Origin: JANMJD01 sp963828405
Lineage (GTDB): Bacteria > Actinomycetota > Acidimicrobiia > Acidimicrobiales > Ilumatobacteraceae
DNA length: 64,000 nt
Direction: 5' to 3'
Assembly: GCA_963828405.1 (NCBI GenBank)
Contig: CAWHEG010000031.1
Location: 1,550,001 to 1,614,000 of the forward strand
Made by a program: the position numbers and the translations under genes
Notes under the pieces: generated by a model
Database searches by the model: none
What the model was told of the DNA's origin: nothing
Seen by the model: the letters and a program-made list of their open reading frames with translations, nothing else
Shown here: piece after piece, positions 50,345 to 60,500 of the stretch
Layout: every line of letters starts with the position of its first letter
Position numbering within the stretch: the stretch's first letter is position 1

Positions 50345-53170
50345 ATGTTCGCCCTGACCTACTCGAACGACATCCTGTTCGACGCCCTGATGCAGGGCCT
50401 CGTCTACGCGCTGGTCGCCTTCGGCCTGCTGCTGATCTACCGGGCCACGGGGGTGATCAACTTCGCCCACGGCCAGATCGGCGCGTTCGGCGGCTACGTG
50501 ATGGCGATGCTGCAGATCCAGTACGACATCCCGTACGGCCTCTCCCTGCCCCTCGCCCTGGCCAGCGGCGTGATCCTCGGTATCGCTGCGGAGCTGATGC
50601 TGCGGCGGCTGTTCACCCAGCCGCGTCTGCTGCTGTTCGTCGCCACGCTCGGGTTGACCCAGGTCATCCAGCTGCTGCAGCTGCGACTCCCGGTCCCCGA
50701 GGAACAGGCGACCAGCGTGTCCTATCCGGTGCTGATCTCCGGCACCTGGGACGTCGCCGGGGTCACCGTCACCGGGCCGCAGCTCACCGTGCTGCTCGTG
50801 GTTCCCGGCCTGATGGTGTTCCTCGCCTGGTTGTTCCAGCGGAGCCGGTTCGGGATGCAGGTGCGCGCCACGGCCGACAACCTGGCGGCCGCCCAGCTCG
50901 CCGGGATCAGCGTGCGATCGGTGTCGACCAAGGTGTGGGCCCTGGCCGGGCTGCTGGCGACCCTCAGCGCGCTGCTGATCGCTCCGTTGCAGGGCGGGAG
51001 CCTGGGCGTGGTCTCCACCGCGCTCGGGCCGAAGCTGCTGCTCCTCTCGCTCACCGCAGCGATGGTCGGGCGGATGAGGTCGTTCGGCTGGACGCTCGTC
51101 GGTGGGCTGCTCGGCGGTGTCATCGACCGCTTCCTGGTCACCTGGGCGCAGACCAAGGAGGTGCCGATCGGCTCGAACATCGCCCTGCTGTTCGTCATCC
51201 TGATCGTGGTGCTGTTCACGGTCGGGCGGAGCCAGTCGATGCGCGATGACGCCTGGGCGATGACCACCAAGGTCCGCGCCGCCCGCGTCGAACTGACCAG
51301 GCACCCGCTGTACCGGGCGCTCACCCTTGCCGGGATGGCCCTGCTGGTCGGCATCGCCCTGATCGTCCCCAGTCGCGTCGACAAGGCCAGCGATCTGCTG
51401 CGGTTCTCGTCGATCCCCGTCTACCTGATCGTCGCCCTCTCGGTGACCGTGCTCACCGGGTGGGCCGGGCAGTTGTCGCTCGGGCAGTTCGGCTTCGTCG
51501 CCCTCGGTGCCTACCTGACGATCTACTACGGGCGCGAGTTGAACTACCTCGTCGCCCTGGCGATCGGGGTGGCCTGGGGTGTCGCGGCGGCGTTGGTCGT
51601 CGGCCTCCCGGCCCTGAGGCTACGCGGGTTGTACCTGGCGGTCGTCACGCTCGGTTTCGGACTGGCCATCCGTTCGTGGTTCATCGTCGCCGAGAAGATC
51701 GCCCCCGACGGTGGCGGGTCGGCCAAGCTCCGCCTCGATCGCCAGCAGGGCTTCCGGCTGCTGTTCTGGCAGGTCAAGGGCAAGAACTACGACGGTGTCT
51801 ACTACTTCTGCCTGTTCGTCGCCGCCCTGGCGATCGTGCTCGTCTGGCGGATCAGGCGTACCGGCATCGGCCGGTCGATCATCGCCGTGCGCGACAACGA
51901 GAACTCGGCCGCCGCCTACACCGTCGCTCCGGCACGGGCCAAGCTCCTCGCCTTCGCCGTGTCGGGAGGTCTCGCCGCCCTGGCCGGCGGGCTCCTGCCG
52001 TTGACCGCCCAGAACGGGCAGTTCAAGGTCGACGGCCTGCTGTTCGACTTCGGTGAGTCGCTGCGCATCGTCGCCATCGCCGTCGTCGGGGGTGTCTCGT
52101 CGATCACGGGAGCCGTGCTCGGCACCCTGGTCATCGTCGCCCTGCCCGAGGTGTTCAACGGCACCAAGCAGGTCCAGTTGTTCGCCAGCGGAGTCGGCAT
52201 GCTGATCGTGCTGCTCTACTTCCCCGGCGGGTTGATCTCGCTGTTGCACAGCGCCCGCGACAACCTGCTGGCCTGGCTGGCCCGGCGCACCGATTGGGCG
52301 CCCCCCGCCCGCCCGGCCGGAGCGGCGATCGCCACATTGGGGTCCGGTTCGCCGCGCCGGCCGACCGGCTCGGCGGTGCCTGCCCTCTCGACGGCGGGGC
52401 TGACCGTCAACCTCGGCGGCCGGGCGATCGTCGATGGCGTCTCGGTGACCGTCGGCCACGGCGAGATCGTCGGGCTGATCGGCACCAACGGCGCCGGCAA
52501 GACGACTCTGATCAATGCCATCTCCGGATTCGTGCCGTCGATCGGGCGGATCGATCTGTTCGGCCGCGACATCACCACCCTGCCTGCCTACCGTCGAGCC
52601 CGCCTCGGCGAGGGCCGGGCGTTCCAGAACGCCCGGCTGTTCGGATCGCTGACCACCCGCGAGACCCTGATGGTCGCCCTCGAAGCCCGTCAGCGTTCGC
52701 TGCTCGTCCCCTCGATCCTCGCCCTGCCCCCCTCGCCGATGGCCGAACGGCGCAAGCGGCGGGAGGCCGACGAGATCATCGGCTACCTCGGTCTCGGGCG
52801 CTACGCCGACTCGCTGATGGCCGAGCTGTCCACCGGCACCCGCCGGATCGTCGAGCTCGGGGCGCTGATCGCCCTCGATACGCAGCTGATGCTGCTCGAC
52901 GAGCCGACGGCGGGCGTGGCCCAGAAGGAGACCGAGGCGTTCGGTCCGCTGATCGAGACGGTGCGCGCCGAACTGGGCGCGTCGATCCTGATCATCGAGC
53001 ACGACATGCCGATGGTGATGGCGATCTCCGATCGGATCTACTGCCTCGAGGCCGGCCGGGTGATCGCCGAGGGCGTTCCGGCGATGGTCCGCGACGACCC
53101 GGCGGTCATCGCCAGCTACCTCGGCACCGACGAACGCGCCATCCAACGCAGCAACGTTCCGGGCGCCTGA
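50345..53170 (+). CDS. LivH-LivM-LivG fusion: branched-chain amino acid-type ABC permeases plus ATPase
   Basis: 941 residues in three parts. LivH permease (about 1-290; QGLVYALVAFGLLLIYRATGVINFAHGQ), LivM permease (about 320-640; LTGWAGQLSLGQFGFVALGAYL, LRGLYLAVVTLGFG), and LivG ATPase (about 680-935; Walker A GTNGAGKTT near residue 713, Walker B LMLLDEPTAGVA, H-loop IIEHDM). The signature reads LSTGTRR instead of LSGGQ, as in many LivG relatives. Two permeases and one ATPase in a single chain, with the second ATPase on the MFS fusion, suggest a two-polypeptide importer core. The stop lies 1 nt from the convergent acyl-CoA synthetase stop. Confidence 0.87.
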   Translation: MFALTYSNDILFDALMQGLVYALVAFGLLLIYRATGVINFAHGQIGAFGGYVMAMLQIQYDIPYGLSLPLALASGVILGIAAELMLRRLFTQPRLLLFVATLGLTQVIQLLQLRLPVPEEQATSVSYPVLISGTWDVAGVTVTGPQLTVLLVVPGLMVFLAWLFQRSRFGMQVRATADNLAAAQLAGISVRSVSTKVWALAGLLATLSALLIAPLQGGSLGVVSTALGPKLLLLSLTAAMVGRMRSFGWTLVGGLLGGVIDRFLVTWAQTKEVPIGSNIALLFVILIVVLFTVGRSQSMRDDAWAMTTKVRAARVELTRHPLYRALTLAGMALLVGIALIVPSRVDKASDLLRFSSIPVYLIVALSVTVLTGWAGQLSLGQFGFVALGAYLTIYYGRELNYLVALAIGVAWGVAAALVVGLPALRLRGLYLAVVTLGFGLAIRSWFIVAEKIAPDGGGSAKLRLDRQQGFRLLFWQVKGKNYDGVYYFCLFVAALAIVLVWRIRRTGIGRSIIAVRDNENSAAAYTVAPARAKLLAFAVSGGLAALAGGLLPLTAQNGQFKVDGLLFDFGESLRIVAIAVVGGVSSITGAVLGTLVIVALPEVFNGTKQVQLFASGVGMLIVLLYFPGGLISLLHSARDNLLAWLARRTDWAPPARPAGAAIATLGSGSPRRPTGSAVPALSTAGLTVNLGGRAIVDGVSVTVGHGEIVGLIGTNGAGKTTLINAISGFVPSIGRIDLFGRDITTLPAYRRARLGEGRAFQNARLFGSLTTRETLMVALEARQRSLLVPSILALPPSPMAERRKRREADEIIGYLGLGRYADSLMAELSTGTRRIVELGALIALDTQLMLLDEPTAGVAQKETEAFGPLIETVRAELGASILIIEHDMPMVMAISDRIYCLEAGRVIAEGVPAMVRDDPAVIASYLGTDERAIQRSNVPGA

Positions 53171-53171
53171 G

Positions 53172-54572
53172 CTACGGCTCGCTCAGCCGGGACTTCTGCA
53201 CCTTGCCCATCGCGTTGCGGGGGAGCTCGGCGACGATGTGAACGGCCCGGGGGCGCTTGTGGACGCTGGTGCCGGCGGCGACGTGCTCGGCGAGCTGCGC
53301 GCCCGTCACCCCGGTGGCCACCACGAAGGCGACGATCCGCTGGCCGAGGTCGTCGTCGGGGACACCGACGACTGCCGCCTCGCTGACTCCGGGGTGGGTG
53401 AGCAGGGCGGCCTCGACCTCACCGGCGCCGACCTTGTAGCCGCCCGTCTTGATCACGTCGGTCGACTGGCGACCGACGATGCGGTGCACGCCCTCGGGCC
53501 CGACGACGGCGGCGTCGCCGGTGATGAACCAGCCGTCGCCGGTGAACGACGCCGCGGTGGCGTCGGGGCGGTTGAGGTAGCCGTCGAACATCGTCGACCC
53601 GCGGATCTGCAGCGCGCCGACCGTCTCGCCGTCGGGTTCGAGCGTTCTGCCGTCGTCGCCCACGAGGCGTGCCTCGACGCCGCGGATCGGGATGCCGACG
53701 TGCCCGGGACGGCGCTCGCCGTCGGCGCGGGTGGCGATGGTGATCAGGGTCTCGGTCATCCCGTAGCGCTCGACGGGTCGCCGGCCGGTGAGCTCGGTGA
53801 GCCGCTCGAACACCGGCACCGGCAACGCAGCGCTGCCCGAGACGAGCAGCCGGGCCCCCGAGAGCGCCCGGGCCGCCTCGGGTTCGGCGCACACCCGCGA
53901 CCACACGGTGGGCACGCCGAAGTACATCGTCGCCCCGGCCGCGGCGTAGGCGGCCGGTGTCGGGCGGCCGGTGTGGACCAGCCGGCTGCCGACGCGCAGC
54001 GCGCCGAGCACTCCGAGCACCAGGCCGTGCACGTGGAACAGCGGCAGTCCGTGGCAGAGGGTGTCATCGGGGGTCCACGCCCATGCGTCGGCCAGGCCGT
54101 CGAGGTCGTCGGCGATCGCCCGGTTGGAGAGCAGGGCGCCCTTCGGCGGCCCCGTCGTGCCCGAGGTGTACATGATCAGCCCGATCCGTCCGGGGTCGGC
54201 AGCAGCCGCAGCGGCGGGCGCGCCGTGGCGGCGAACGGGTACCCTGGGCAGGATCACCTCGGGCCAGTCGGCGGTCCCGACGATCAGTTCGGCGCCCGAG
54301 TCGCGCAGCACGTGGTCGCGCTCCGCCGGGCCCGAGTCGGCGGGGACCGGGACGATCGGGACGCCGGCGTGCAGCGCGGCGACCACGGCGATGATCGTGT
54401 CGAGCTCGGCGCGCGCCTGCACGGCGACCGCCGATGCCCCGGCGAACCCGGCCGCCGTGGCCGCCGCGGCGACGGCCAACTGCTCCCAGGACACGGTCGT
54501 CCCAACGACGCAGATGGCTCCATCCCCCGGGCCGATCCCCCCGTCGAGGCTGGGGAGCAGGGTCGAGGTCAT
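53172..54572 (-). CDS. Acyl-CoA synthetase, malonyl-CoA synthetase (MatB)-like
   Basis: 466 residues of the ANL superfamily. P-loop motif MYTSGTTGPPKGAL near residue 135, RYGMTET near 268, GWFITGDAAV near 350, KTGGYKVGAGEVE near 375 and the C-terminal catalytic lysine in NAMGKVQK near 459. Short length and the RYGMTE segment resemble MatB/ACSF3 proteins that activate malonate or methylmalonate; another short-chain acid is possible. Upstream lie three repeats containing TACGAT and, beyond them, a TetR gene. Confidence 0.83.
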   Translation of the reverse strand: MTSTLLPSLDGGIGPGDGAICVVGTTVSWEQLAVAAAATAAGFAGASAVAVQARAELDTIIAVVAALHAGVPIVPVPADSGPAERDHVLRDSGAELIVGTADWPEVILPRVPVRRHGAPAAAAAADPGRIGLIMYTSGTTGPPKGALLSNRAIADDLDGLADAWAWTPDDTLCHGLPLFHVHGLVLGVLGALRVGSRLVHTGRPTPAAYAAAGATMYFGVPTVWSRVCAEPEAARALSGARLLVSGSAALPVPVFERLTELTGRRPVERYGMTETLITIATRADGERRPGHVGIPIRGVEARLVGDDGRTLEPDGETVGALQIRGSTMFDGYLNRPDATAASFTGDGWFITGDAAVVGPEGVHRIVGRQSTDVIKTGGYKVGAGEVEAALLTHPGVSEAAVVGVPDDDLGQRIVAFVVATGVTGAQLAEHVAAGTSVHKRPRAVHIVAELPRNAMGKVQKSRLSEP

Positions 54573-54609
54573 CGGCTCGCCGGCGGTGGGCGCAGGTCGG
54601 TCACCCAGT

Positions 54610-54655
54610 CGATCGTAGGTGGCCGCCGATCGTAGGTGGCCGATCGTAGGTGGCC
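54610..54655 (-). repeat. Triple 15-bp repeat with -10-like boxes upstream of acyl-CoA synthetase
   Basis: CGATCGTAGGTGGCC is found at 54610-54624, 54627-54641 and 54641-54655. On the minus strand each unit reads GGCCACCTACGATCG, holding TACGAT, the -10 form used elsewhere in this window. The spacer 54573-54674 has no gene. Confidence 0.7.
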
Positions 54656-54674
54656 GGGCGTCAGCGGACGGCCC

Positions 54675-55271
54675 TCACGCCTCGAGGGCGGCGACGAGCA
54701 TCTCGGCCAGGTTGTCGACGAACCCGCGGTGGTCGAGGGGCGGTTCGTCGCCGTCGTCGAGGTGCTTGGCCCGTTCGCCCATCGCCCCGCTGATCAGGAT
54801 CACCAGGGCGATGATGCGTTGTTCGCGCACCTCGGGGCTGAGGCGCTCCTGACCGTCGCGCAGCCGCCGGAGGATCCCGACCAGGTGGGGAACGTCCGGA
54901 ATCGACTCCCAGTCGGCGAAGAACCCCGTGTACTGCGACACGATCCGCACGTAGTCGCGCCCCTCGGGTGTGGCCAGCGATCCGGCATAGGGCACCAGCA
55001 GGGCGTCGACCAGATCGCGTGTGGTCGGCTCGCGGCCCAGGTTGCGCAGGTACTCGTCACGCTGGTCGTCCATCGGCCGGCCGTGGCGCTCGAGGATGGC
55101 CTGGCGCAGGCCGTCGACGGAACCGAAGTGGTAGTGGATCACGGACGCGTTGCGCTGGCCCGCTGCGGTCGTGATGTCGCGCACGGTCACCTGCCAGGCG
55201 CCACGGCGGGCGAAAAGCCGCTCCGCCTCGCGGATCAGGCAGTCACGGGTCACCGTGGCGTCGCGTGGCAC
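54675..55271 (-). CDS. TetR/AcrR family transcriptional regulator
   Basis: 198 residues. The N-terminal HTH (about 10-55) reads CLIREAERLFARRGAWQVTVRDITTAAGQRNASVIHYHFGSVDGL. The C-terminal ligand domain (60-195) is helical. It probably represses nearby lipid/LLM genes; the triple repeat just downstream and the palindrome at 22436 are possible targets, not proven. GTG start. It begins 7 nt after the stop of the LLM gene, so it is co-transcribed with it. Confidence 0.85.
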   Translation of the reverse strand: MPRDATVTRDCLIREAERLFARRGAWQVTVRDITTAAGQRNASVIHYHFGSVDGLRQAILERHGRPMDDQRDEYLRNLGREPTTRDLVDALLVPYAGSLATPEGRDYVRIVSQYTGFFADWESIPDVPHLVGILRRLRDGQERLSPEVREQRIIALVILISGAMGERAKHLDDGDEPPLDHRGFVDNLAEMLVAALEA

Positions 55272-55277
55272 CCGCAG

Positions 55278-56498
55278 TCACTCGCCAGGGGTGCGAGCGG
55301 CCCGCGGCAGCGCCTCGACGGTGATGTCGGGCACCGGTCCGCTGAACGCCGGGTACTTCGACACGGCGCCCTCCCGGTAGCGGGTCGTGGAGTGGACCGG
55401 GTCCTTGTCGTACTCGGGGATCACCTTCTGCCCGAACAACTCGATCATCTCCATCACCTCGTCGGGGTACAGCCCGTTGGGTACGCCGAACACGAGTTGA
55501 TCGCAGCCCACCTCCTGGTAGGCGCCGATCTGCTCGGCCACCTCGTCGGGGCTGCCGACGGCCATGTAGCCGCCGGCGATCATCTGGTCGAGGAAGGCGT
55601 CGGGGTCGGGCCCGGCGACGTCGCGCAGGCGCAGCGGTGTCGACGGCCAGACGATCGCGTCGGGCGACTTGGGCATCGTGTCGTGATAGAGGTTGACCAT
55701 CGTGACCAGGTAGTGCGCCCGGGAGTCGAGGGCGATCTCGCGGGCCCGGCGGCGATCGCCCAGGCAGACGACGCCGTTGGTCATCATCACGTTGTCGTTC
55801 ATGTAGTCGCCGAGCGGCTCGGTGCAGCGGGAGATGCCCTCCTTGTAGGCGGCGATCCGGCCTCGCAGGTTGTAGATCGGCTCGAAGTTGAAGGCGATCG
55901 CGCCGATCCCCATCTCGCCGGCCGTCGTGAACGTGGGCGGGTTGCCGCAGGCCACCCAGATCGGCGGGTGGCTGTTGCCGTAGGGCTTGGGGAGCACGTT
56001 GTGCGGGTACGGGACGGTGAAGTGCTCGCCGTGGTACTGGTAGTCCTTCTGCGCCCACATCCGGGGGATCTCCCGCACGACCTCTGCCCACTCGGCCTTG
56101 GTCGACGACACGTCCATGATGTTGAACGTGGCGACCTCGTGACTGCCGGCGCCCCGGCCGGTGCCCCACTCGTACCGCCGGTTGGTGACGTGGTCGAGCA
56201 TCGCCGCCCGTTCCGCGAGGCGGGTCGGGTGCTCCTTGCGCGGTGACAGGCTGTTGATCCCCGAGGCGAGGTGGATGTACTCGGTCTGTGCCGCCACCCA
56301 GCCCATGATGACCTCGGGTGCCGACATGTGCGAGTACTCGGTCAGCGAGTGGTGCTCGCCGAACCAGGCGTACTTCCAGTTGTGCTTGTCGGCGTGGACG
56401 GCGTACTGCGCCTCCTGCATCAGGGCGCGGTGCTCGCTGATCGTGTCGTGGGCCGCCGGGCCCGGAATGTAGCCGTTCAAGAAAATCCCGAACTCCAC
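55278..56498 (-). CDS. LLM class flavin/F420-dependent oxidoreductase (alkanal monooxygenase-like)
   Basis: 406 residues. EFGIFLNGYIPG start, AWFGEHHSLTEYSHMSAPEVIMGW near residue 45, IHLASGINSLSPRKEHPTRLAERAAMLDHVTNRRYEWGTGRGAG, and QVLVFGVPNGL-like C-terminal segment. This is the bacterial-luciferase-like group that often acts on long acyl or cyclic substrates. GTG 56498 has GGGAGGA 5 nt upstream; the open frame to 56588 is not needed. An AT-rich patch with TAATGT (near 56530) is a candidate promoter. The 178-bp spacer 56499-56676 has no gene. Confidence 0.83.
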   Translation of the reverse strand: MEFGIFLNGYIPGPAAHDTISEHRALMQEAQYAVHADKHNWKYAWFGEHHSLTEYSHMSAPEVIMGWVAAQTEYIHLASGINSLSPRKEHPTRLAERAAMLDHVTNRRYEWGTGRGAGSHEVATFNIMDVSSTKAEWAEVVREIPRMWAQKDYQYHGEHFTVPYPHNVLPKPYGNSHPPIWVACGNPPTFTTAGEMGIGAIAFNFEPIYNLRGRIAAYKEGISRCTEPLGDYMNDNVMMTNGVVCLGDRRRAREIALDSRAHYLVTMVNLYHDTMPKSPDAIVWPSTPLRLRDVAGPDPDAFLDQMIAGGYMAVGSPDEVAEQIGAYQEVGCDQLVFGVPNGLYPDEVMEMIELFGQKVIPEYDKDPVHSTTRYREGAVSKYPAFSGPVPDITVEALPRAARTPGE

Positions 56499-56676
56499 GT
56501 TGATCCTCCCTCGTCTCCAGTGCGCCGACTGGATTTTGAACGACACATTAATCGGACGGGCGAACACCTCGACGAACCGTGCCCGCACTGTACGGAACGT
56601 CAGCCTCCGGCGGCGACCCGTGCCGCAAGCCGGGAGCGCGGGGCGAGCGGTGCATCGGCGACCGGGCCGGAGGGCG

Positions 56677-57507
56677 TCAGCCGACCGACATCAGGGCGAC
56701 TCCGACGGCCGAGGCGCCCACGCCCGCCCACTGCACCCGACGGAGTCGTTCACCGTTGAACACGACCGAGAGCACGACGGCCACGCCGGCGAACTGCGAG
56801 GTGGCCACCGACACGGGTCCGGCCGAACCCCGCCGGAAGGCGAGCTGCAGGGAGCCGATGGCGAAGGCGGCGAAGGCGCCGGCGAGCACGGCCCAGCGCC
56901 GCGACGGCTCGGTGCGCACGAACATCGGCCGCCGGTCGAAGGGCTGGAGCACGGCGAGCAGCACGAACCCGGTCAGCCGCTGCACGAACACCGGCATCAG
57001 GCCGGCAGCCTCCGAGGCCCGCGACATCAGCACGAAGGCGACCCCGAAGCCGACCCCGGCCGCCGTGCCGAGGATCGCCCCGGTGCGGATGCTGCCCTCA
57101 CCGCCCGGTGAGTACGAGGTGAGGCCGAGGGCGCACAGCCCGAGACCGATGCCGACCCAGGCGACACCCCCCGGCCGCAGGCCGCGCCCGACGTCGTAGA
57201 CCACCGGGACCAGGGCGATCATCACCGAGGCGGTCGGCCCGACGATGCCGACCGGGGCCATCGCGTAGCCCCGGTAGAGGGTCGACAGCCCGAGCATCAT
57301 GCACACCGCGGCCAGCGCGGCGATCGCCGCGTCCGCCCGCCGCCACGCCGACGGCTCGACGAGCAGCAGGATCGGGGCGAGCACGGCCGAGGTGAACACG
57401 GCCGTGCGGGTCACGCTGAGGGCGGGAGCCCCGTGCGAGGAACGCGCCGCGCAGAAGTCCGACGACCCCAACAGGAGCGCGGCGACGACGGCGAACAGCA
57501 GACTCAC
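56677..57507 (-). CDS. EamA/DMT family transporter
   Basis: 276 residues with about 10 short membrane spans in two EamA repeats (about 1-135 and 145-275). Segments LLFAVVAALLLGSSDFCAARSS and LSTLYRGYAMAPVGIVGPTASVMIALVPVVYD are typical. Metabolite exporter; substrate unknown. GTG 57507 begins 9 nt after the mannosidase stop, so the two are an operon. Confidence 0.82.
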   Translation of the reverse strand: MSLLFAVVAALLLGSSDFCAARSSHGAPALSVTRTAVFTSAVLAPILLLVEPSAWRRADAAIAALAAVCMMLGLSTLYRGYAMAPVGIVGPTASVMIALVPVVYDVGRGLRPGGVAWVGIGLGLCALGLTSYSPGGEGSIRTGAILGTAAGVGFGVAFVLMSRASEAAGLMPVFVQRLTGFVLLAVLQPFDRRPMFVRTEPSRRWAVLAGAFAAFAIGSLQLAFRRGSAGPVSVATSQFAGVAVVLSVVFNGERLRRVQWAGVGASAVGVALMSVG

Positions 57508-57516
57508 CGCGGCAAG

Positions 57517-60500
57517 CTACTCCGGCGTCAGCGAACTCCGCGAGGCGCCACCGGGGCCAGGGCGAGCGGCACCAGGCGTCGAGCGCAGGCGGAGGGTGGC
57601 GATCTCGAACGGGCGGAGCACCAGGTCGACGGCGCCGCCGTCGACGTCCAGCAGGGCCAGGGGCTCCTCGAGCAGGTCGGTGCGGGCGGCCTCGGTGATC
57701 GGCGCCGGGCAGGCGATGGCGACGGAGCGGCGGTCACCGCACGCCTCGAACAGCCGGACGATCAGGTCGCCCGATCCGTCATCGGCGAGCTTGACCGCGG
57801 TGACCTCGACGCCCCGGCCCGAGACGGCCACGGGCGCCGGGCCGATCGGGCCGTGATCGGCCGTCGGTCGGCGCGCGCCGATGGTGCGCACCGGCAGGGT
57901 GAAGCGCTCGGCCTCGGCGACGACTTCGGCGAGGCCGGGGCCGGGGCCGTGGGGGAACAGGGCGAGTCGGCACGAGTGGTGGCCGCGATCGGCGCGAGGA
58001 TCGGGGAAGTTGGGCGCCCGCAGCAGCGTCACCCGGATCCCGCCGTCCTGCACGGCGTGACCGAACCGGGTGTCGTCGAGCACGGCCACCCCGAACGACG
58101 GCTCGCTCAGGTCGACCCAGCGATGGGCGCAGACCTCGAACTTGGCGATGTCCCACGAGGTGTTGCGGTGGGTGGGACGGCTGACATGGCCGAACTGGAT
58201 ACCGCAGCGCGCCTCGTCGGCGCGGACGTCGAGCGGGAAGCGGACGGCGAGCAGGTGCTCGTCGTGCGCCCAGTCGATGTCGAAACCGATGTCGAGCCGG
58301 GGGCTCCCGGCGGTGAGGCGGTAGGTCGTGGTCATCCGGGACGCCCCGATCGAACGTTCCACGGCGATGGCCCCGACGAGGGGGCCGGGGGCGCCGACGG
58401 TGATCCGTTCGCACGAGTCGAGCGGTCGGGCGAGGCGCGCCGTCCATCGCTCCACGTCCCAGGCGTCGAACTCCACCGGGTGATCAGGGGCGATCGTCAG
58501 TTCGGCGGCGGCTGCCCCGGTCGGGAGCAGCTCGCGCCCGAGCCGCTTGTCGACGAACGACGAGATGCGCCCGGCGTCGTCGAGCGCGACGCTGACCATC
58601 CCGTTCTCGAGCGACCGCGCGCCGACGGTGACGGCATCGGGGCACGGTTCGGCATGCGGGCGGGCGAAAGCGAGACCGGCGATCCGGGCGCGGAAGGCGT
58701 GGGTCCCGTCGGCGAGGCGCTGCACGGGTCCGTCACCGGCAGGCGGCGCCCCGGCGACGACGATCTCGTCGCGGGGGGCGGTGGCCGCGTTGGCGATCAC
58801 CGGGCCCCCACCGCCGAGACGGTCGAACGCCTCGGCGATCAGCTCCTCCAGGCGGTCGGCCACCGAGGCGTGGGTCCGCTCGGCGTCGTCGTGGACCCAG
58901 GCGATCGACGAGCCCGGGATGATGTCGTGGAACTGCTGGATCAGCACGTCCTTCCACAGCCCGTCGAGCAGCCCGAGCACGGCGGAGGTCCGCGGGCCCG
59001 ACCCGACGGCGGCCCAGCACCACTCCGCCTCGCGCAACAGCCGCTCGCAACGGACGTTGCCGACCTTGGTCTCGGTCTGGCTGGTCAACGTCCCGCGGTG
59101 CATCTCGAAGTACAGCTCGCCCCGCCAGACCGGAGGCTCGCCGTCGAGCGTCTCGGCGCGCACCGCGTCGAAGAACTCCGCCGGCGACCGCTGCTCGACG
59201 CGGGGCACACCGTCGAGGTCGGTCATCCGCCGCGCCCGCTCCAACATCTCCCGCGTCGGGCCCCCACCGCCGTCGCCGTGCCCGAAGGGCAGGATCGAGA
59301 CGTTGCTCCACGCCTTGTCGGCGAAGTTGGTTGCCGCGTGGACCAGTTCGTCGGGCTGGATCTCGGCGTTGTACGTGTCGACCGGCGGGAAGTGGGCGAG
59401 CACCCGACTGCCGTCGATCCCCTCCCACCAGAACGTGTGGTGGGGCATCCGGTTCTGCTTGTTCCACGACAGCTTCTGGGTGACGAAGTCCTCGCACCCG
59501 GCGGCGGCGAACAGCTGGGGCAGGCTGGCGGGGTAGCCGAACACGTCGGGGATCCACACCTCGCCGCAGCGGCGGCCGAAGCGCGAGGCGAAGTACCGCT
59601 GGCCGTGGATCAGCTGGCGGGCGAGCGACTCGCCCGAGGGCAGGTTCATGTCGGCTTCGACCCACATCCCGCCGATCGGGATCCACTGCCCGGCGGCGAC
59701 CCGCGCCCGGATCCGCTCGAACATCAGCGGATGGCGCTCCTCGATCCACTGGTAGTGGACGGCCTGGGAGGCCCCGAAACGGAACTCGGGGTAGGCGTCC
59801 ATCAGATCGAGCACGTTGGCGAACGTACGGACGACCTTGCGCACGGTCTCGCGGATCGGCCACAGCCAGGCCGTGTCGATGTGGGCATGGCCGATGGCGA
59901 AGCTCCGCTGGGCGTCGGCCCGGGCCGGCACGGACAGGACCGGGGCGAGCGCCGCCCGCGCAGCGGCGGCTGTCGCCGGCACGTCGGTCAGCTCCAGGGC
60001 GTCGAGGCTCCGCTCGATCGCCGCGGTGATCCGGTGGCGCCGGGCCTCGCCGTCGGGAAGGGCGCCGGCCAGCCGCCCGAGCACCTCGAGGTCGCGGGCC
60101 AGGGCGTCGACGACGTCGTGGCGCCGAGCCAGCCAGGCCCCGCCGAACACGTACAGCGGGGCGTTGCCGGCCGTCGCCGGCGACCCCAGGGGCGAGGGCC
60201 GGAACGAGCTGCTGAAGTCGGGGTTGGATGCCGCCTCGACGACCAGTTCGACGATCGAGCCCGCCCTCGCCGAGCCCCGGCGGACGGCGCGGCGCCTCGG
60301 GTGGATGCCGCAGGCCGGTTCCCCGTCGACGTAGACGAGGCCCTCGGCCTGGAAACCGGGCCCCGCCCCGGAGAAGCCGAGCTCGACGATGGCGTCGACC
60401 GGGCCGTCGCCCCACGACTCGGGCACCGTCGCCCAGAGCCGGAACCAGGTCGTGCCCCACGGCCGGCCCCAGGGCGCCCCGACGTCGATCGGCTCGAACG

